Part shown: positions 61,179-64,000 of the stretch, in pieces
How positions within the stretch are numbered: the stretch's first letter is position 1
Layout: every line of letters starts with the position of its first letter
From: Promethearchaeota archaeon
GTDB taxonomy: Archaea; Asgardarchaeota; Lokiarchaeia; Sigyniarchaeales; SOKP01
Direction of reading: 5' to 3'
Assembly (NCBI GenBank): GCA_019058365.1
Contig: JAHPZE010000008.1
Coordinates: forward strand, 89,651 to 153,650
DNA: 64,000 nucleotides
Translations under genes and position numbers: made by a program
The notes under the pieces: model-generated
Seen by the model: the letters and a program-made list of their open reading frames with translations, nothing else
Databases searched by the model: none
Told to the model about the DNA's origin: nothing

Positions 61179-61856
61179 TTAAATCTTATTGTATAACATA
61201 TAACTGGAGGTACACAAAATCCAAGATAAGATAGAAAAATACACAACCCATTCAAATATAGGCATGATAAGATACACTTTCTGTCCAAATGCATAACAGA
61301 TCTCTTTGAAATAATTACAGAAATTTGTTATAAGAAATGGAATTAGATATACAATAAAAATTCCCGCAATTATATAACCAATATATACAGGAACTTTAGA
61401 GAACTTAGGATTTTTTACCATAGCCAAACTAAAAAGTATAAATACTGCTGTATGTCCAAACCAGCTAAGTGTTGCAAAGTTCCCATGTAAAAACTTAATA
61501 AAATCGTTAACACCAGAAAAAGTACCAGTAAGTGCGACACAAATAGAGGAGAAAATTCCAGCGAAAATAGCACTCTTTCTTAGACTTTCATTCACATTAT
61601 CATCCTTTAAAATTTTTCCTAGGTAAATATAAAATAGGATAGCTAATGACCCTGAGATTATAAATCCTGTTCTTAAATATATTCCACCCGTTAAATCCCC
61701 TAAAACACTTATAGAATATTTCCACATTTTATATTCTGGGGTAAAAATTAACGCTAAAGTATTGCCTAGAAACCCTGCGGTAAATCCAATCAATCCAAAA
61801 ATATACCCCGGGATAAGATTGAAAAGTTTGTCAAAGAAATCATTTACTTTCTCCAT
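61179..61856 (-). CDS. DUF998 family membrane protein A
   Basis: A 225-residue protein with six hydrophobic segments. The DUF998 pattern is seen in ALIFTPEYKMWKYSISVLG, GGIYLRTGFIISGSLAI and HGNFATLSWFGHTAVFILF. It is paralogous to the next gene at 61946-62596 (shared starts MEKVNDFF and MEKVDHFI, and the shared end LYNKI/LYKKI). Function unknown. Gap between the two is 89 bases, so they may be one transcript. Confidence 0.7.
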   Translation of the reverse strand: MEKVNDFFDKLFNLIPGYIFGLIGFTAGFLGNTLALIFTPEYKMWKYSISVLGDLTGGIYLRTGFIISGSLAILFYIYLGKILKDDNVNESLRKSAIFAGIFSSICVALTGTFSGVNDFIKFLHGNFATLSWFGHTAVFILFSLAMVKNPKFSKVPVYIGYIIAGIFIVYLIPFLITNFCNYFKEICYAFGQKVYLIMPIFEWVVYFSILSWILCTSSYMLYNKI

Positions 61857-61945
61857 ATTATTTTCCCTACATGTTTTACTTAATAAAAATTTTCTTTATA
61901 ATTTACACACTCCAATATTAGAAAGAGAAGGTTTCATCGATTTGA

Positions 61946-62596
61946 CTAAATTTTCTTATAAAGCATATAAGTAGGAATAAGGAAATACCAAAGAATTACC
62001 GCGCCTGTTCCAATCCACTCAATTAAAGGTAATACTTCCATTATAAACCTTAAAACAGGAAATAAGTGTAAAAAAAATAGGATAATTAACAAAGCAAAGG
62101 CAAAAGAAACAAAAAAACCAAAATAACCAAGATACTTTGAATACTTTAAATCTTGTATTATTAAAATATTGTACATAGTAATATAGCAAAATCCGAGAAC
62201 CCAACTTATTAATGCCGATGTACCATGTAGATACTGAATTATTATATTAGAGCCACAAAACACGCCTAAAAATATAAAACTTATACAAGCAATATTAGCA
62301 CAGATATTAGCTCCAATGATCAGTTTATAATTATTCTCATTCTTATTGAAAGTCATCCTAAGATAATTTACAAAAATCAAGGCGAATATACCAGAAAAAA
62401 TATTTCCAAGATTAAAAAAAATGCCTCCAGGTCCTAAACATAATGTACTTACTGCCATTTCCATAAAATTGTATTCAGGAAACATTACACGTGCAACTAT
62501 ATCTCCTAAAATGCCAGATAAGATTGAAAATAGTCCAAATAGGCTTACTGGAATAACATTATTTAATTTTTCGATAAAATGATCAACTTTCTCCAT
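61946..62596 (-). CDS. DUF998 family membrane protein B
   Basis: A 216-residue six-helix protein paralogous to 61179-61856. Common features are VMFPEYNFMEMAVSTLCLGPGGIFFNLGNIFSGIFALIF-type segments (seen in pieces), IQYLHGTSALISWVLGF and the final LYKKI. The N-terminus MEKVDHFIEKLNNVIPVSLFG begins with a cytoplasmic helix. Function is unknown. Confidence 0.7.
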   Translation of the reverse strand: MEKVDHFIEKLNNVIPVSLFGLFSILSGILGDIVARVMFPEYNFMEMAVSTLCLGPGGIFFNLGNIFSGIFALIFVNYLRMTFNKNENNYKLIIGANICANIACISFIFLGVFCGSNIIIQYLHGTSALISWVLGFCYITMYNILIIQDLKYSKYLGYFGFFVSFAFALLIILFFLHLFPVLRFIMEVLPLIEWIGTGAVILWYFLIPTYMLYKKI

Positions 62597-62726
62597 AATT
62601 ACTTATTAAAATGGTACATTAGAATTTTATTCTGAATTAAAGGATTTATGCTACATAATTGCTGAAACAATCTTTAATATTAAAAATAAAATGAAAAAAA
62701 TAATAAGGATTTCGAAAAACAAAATA

Positions 62727-63866
62727 TCATTTAGATATTGGTAATCGTATAGTAAAAGTTGATCCCTTGTTCCTTCCTTCAGACTCCACTAAAATCTTAC
62801 CCCTATGTAGTTCTATGATTTCTTTAGATATATATAATCCTAATCCAGAACCTTCAGTTTCAATATCTAATCCTTCACTTACTCTAATAATCTTTCCAAA
62901 TTTCTGAAATAATAATTCTTTTTCTTTCTTTGTTAAACCGATACCAGTATCTCTTATAGAAAGATCCACCCATTGATTATTTACATTCAATTTTATATAG
63001 ATATTGCCTTTAGGAGGTGTTAATTTTATTGCGTTAGAAAGGAGGTTAGTAAATACCTGTTCAATTCTAATTTTATCAATTTTTACAATTATTTCATTAG
63101 GAAGCTCAATTTTTAAATTTATATTCCTCTTATCAACCCAATATTTTAAATCATTACAACTTTCATTGATAAGTTCAACTAGGTTTTCTTCTCGAAGATT
63201 TAATATTAATTTACCCGACTCTACTTGAGATACATCTAATAGGTTTTCGATTAATTGTCTTAATTTTTGGCTACTCCTATATATCATTTCGATGAATTCT
63301 AAAATTTTGGTGTTAAATTGGTCTTTAAACTCTTTTAGTAGAAGTTGGGATGCTGCATAAATGGAACTCAATGGTGCTTTAAACTCATGTGAAGCGATCA
63401 TTACTAATTCGCTTTTAATTTGACTGATTTCCATCAATTTTCTATTTTCTTCAAGAATTATCTTTTCAGCTTTTTTCCGATCCGTAATATCTCTAGAAAT
63501 TATTATTGCCTTCCTCTTTCCATCTGTATCAATAAACGATTTCCCTTTATGTTCAAACCAGATGTAATGACCATCTTTATGTTTTACCCTCATTTCATTC
63601 CTTCCTTCACCATATTTAAATCCATCTCTTAATGCTTTAGCCGCTTTCTTCACATCATCTGGATGTAATGGAGAGAGAGGAGTTTTTCCAATTATATCTT
63701 CTTTATTATATCCTAATAAATCAAAATAAGCCTTCTCATTGATATATTCATGTTTCAAATTTTCATTAATAATAGTAATTAAGTCATTGGCGTTATCCAA
63801 AATTAATTTATACTTTTCCTCTGATCCCTTTAATTTTTTTTCATTTCGCTTAGGGTCCCCTGGCAC
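62727..63866 (-). CDS. PAS sensor histidine kinase
   Basis: A 379-residue soluble histidine kinase. One PAS/PAC domain (about 15-140, ending SRDITDRKKAE) is followed by HisKA with the phosphoacceptor in MIASHEFKAPLSSIY (His about 160) and HATPase with LLSNAIKLTP, IRDTGIGL and GSGLGLYISKEI. It is paralogous to 12689-14545, lacking two PAS domains. The start GTG 63866 is supported by GAGGA 8 bases before it; no ATG in frame exists upstream. The remaining 134 bases to the right end hold no gene. No response regulator is adjacent. Confidence 0.9.
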   Translation of the reverse strand: MPGDPKRNEKKLKGSEEKYKLILDNANDLITIINENLKHEYINEKAYFDLLGYNKEDIIGKTPLSPLHPDDVKKAAKALRDGFKYGEGRNEMRVKHKDGHYIWFEHKGKSFIDTDGKRKAIIISRDITDRKKAEKIILEENRKLMEISQIKSELVMIASHEFKAPLSSIYAASQLLLKEFKDQFNTKILEFIEMIYRSSQKLRQLIENLLDVSQVESGKLILNLREENLVELINESCNDLKYWVDKRNINLKIELPNEIIVKIDKIRIEQVFTNLLSNAIKLTPPKGNIYIKLNVNNQWVDLSIRDTGIGLTKKEKELLFQKFGKIIRVSEGLDIETEGSGLGLYISKEIIELHRGKILVESEGRNKGSTFTIRLPISK

Positions 63867-64000
63867 ATTAAGTTCCTCAATATTTTCTTTATTTGCTTAA
63901 TAATATTTCATAAATTTGTATATTTTTCGATCCCCCTTTATAATTTGAATATGATCCCTAAAAACTAGTAAATTATTTAAGATTTAGGATTGAGAACGAC

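Noticed and set aside
1..64000. CRISPR array
   Set aside because: No series of evenly spaced repeats was seen; the only tandem repeats are the 26-bp array at 4210 and the 20-bp duplication at 29733.

Overview
The window looks like chromosomal DNA of an Asgard (Promethearchaeota) archaeon, most like the Lokiarchaeia. The DNA is AT-rich (most lines are near 30% GC). The information-processing genes are archaeal: ribosomal protein L37e, an Sm-like protein, an EndA-type tRNA endonuclease paralogue, a proteasome beta subunit, a long archaeal FKBP, geranylgeranyl reductase and a PIN-PilT ATPase. Alongside them are the eukaryote-like small proteins typical of Asgard genomes: a Ras/Rab-type GTPase with a zinc ribbon, roadblock and longin-like proteins, a ubiquitin-like protein ending in GG-I, an E1/MoeB-like adenylyltransferase and a membrane-anchored WD40 protein. 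No virus, IS element or CRISPR array was recognised.

Layout. 1-4.6 kb: a sirtuin gene fragment, a small GTPase, a metallo-beta-lactamase-fold hydrolase, 3-hydroxyacyl-CoA dehydrogenase, a full sirtuin, then gene scraps and a 26-bp tandem repeat. 4.6-10.1 kb: a segment bounded by a 47-bp direct repeat (46/47 identical). It carries an FAD-oxidase/DUF2229 fusion, a 2-hydroxyacyl-CoA dehydratase-type activase, a dehydratase-like subunit and a truncated paralogue, with a mosaic of GC-rich and AT-rich blocks. 10.3-15.4 kb: PIN-PilT ATPase, EndA-like protein lacking the catalytic His, PAS histidine kinase, hydrogenase maturation protease. 15.7-26.8 kb: longin-like protein, polytopic membrane protein, ubiquitin-like protein, proline-tailed coiled coil, wHTH regulator, NadA, a WD40/pseudo-isochorismatase pair, gamma-carbonic anhydrase-like protein, ThiF/E1-like protein, roadblock protein, L37e and Sm. 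27-30 kb: 2-hydroxyacyl-CoA dehydratase/benzoyl-CoA reductase-type subunits, SepF-like protein, nitroreductase. 30-38.8 kb: MFS transporter, PAP2 phosphatase, 2TM/PadR operon, transglutaminase-like protein, longin-like proteins, an interrupted tRNA-Leu(UAA) and a coiled-coil wHTH protein. 39-50.5 kb: DUF1015, SerA and aminotransferase (serine pathway), membrane proteins, geranylgeranyl reductase, proteasome beta, GATase1-like/GIFT protein, radical SAM, FKBP. 50.5-59.1 kb: four ATP-grasp kinase-like proteins, a HAD phosphatase, inositol-3-phosphate synthase and a membrane-anchored glycoside-hydrolase-like protein. 59-64 kb: UppP, low-molecular-weight phosphatase, nicotinamidase, two DUF998 membrane proteins, PAS histidine kinase.

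The most interesting region is 50.5-59.1 kb. Inositol-3-phosphate synthase sits among four ATP-grasp proteins, and at least two of these carry motifs like those of eukaryotic ITPK inositol phosphate kinases. Two of the others form an operon with a HAD phosphatase. This could be a compact archaeal inositol-phosphate kinase/phosphatase system. A second theme is translation starts: the ubiquitin-like and ThiF genes lack ATG/GTG/TTG where homology puts the start, yet each has the arrangement GTGAT-5 nt-ATT, which suggests genuine AUU initiation. A third is the mosaic dehydratase operon between direct repeats. All functions are read from sequence by eye; no searches or folding were run.
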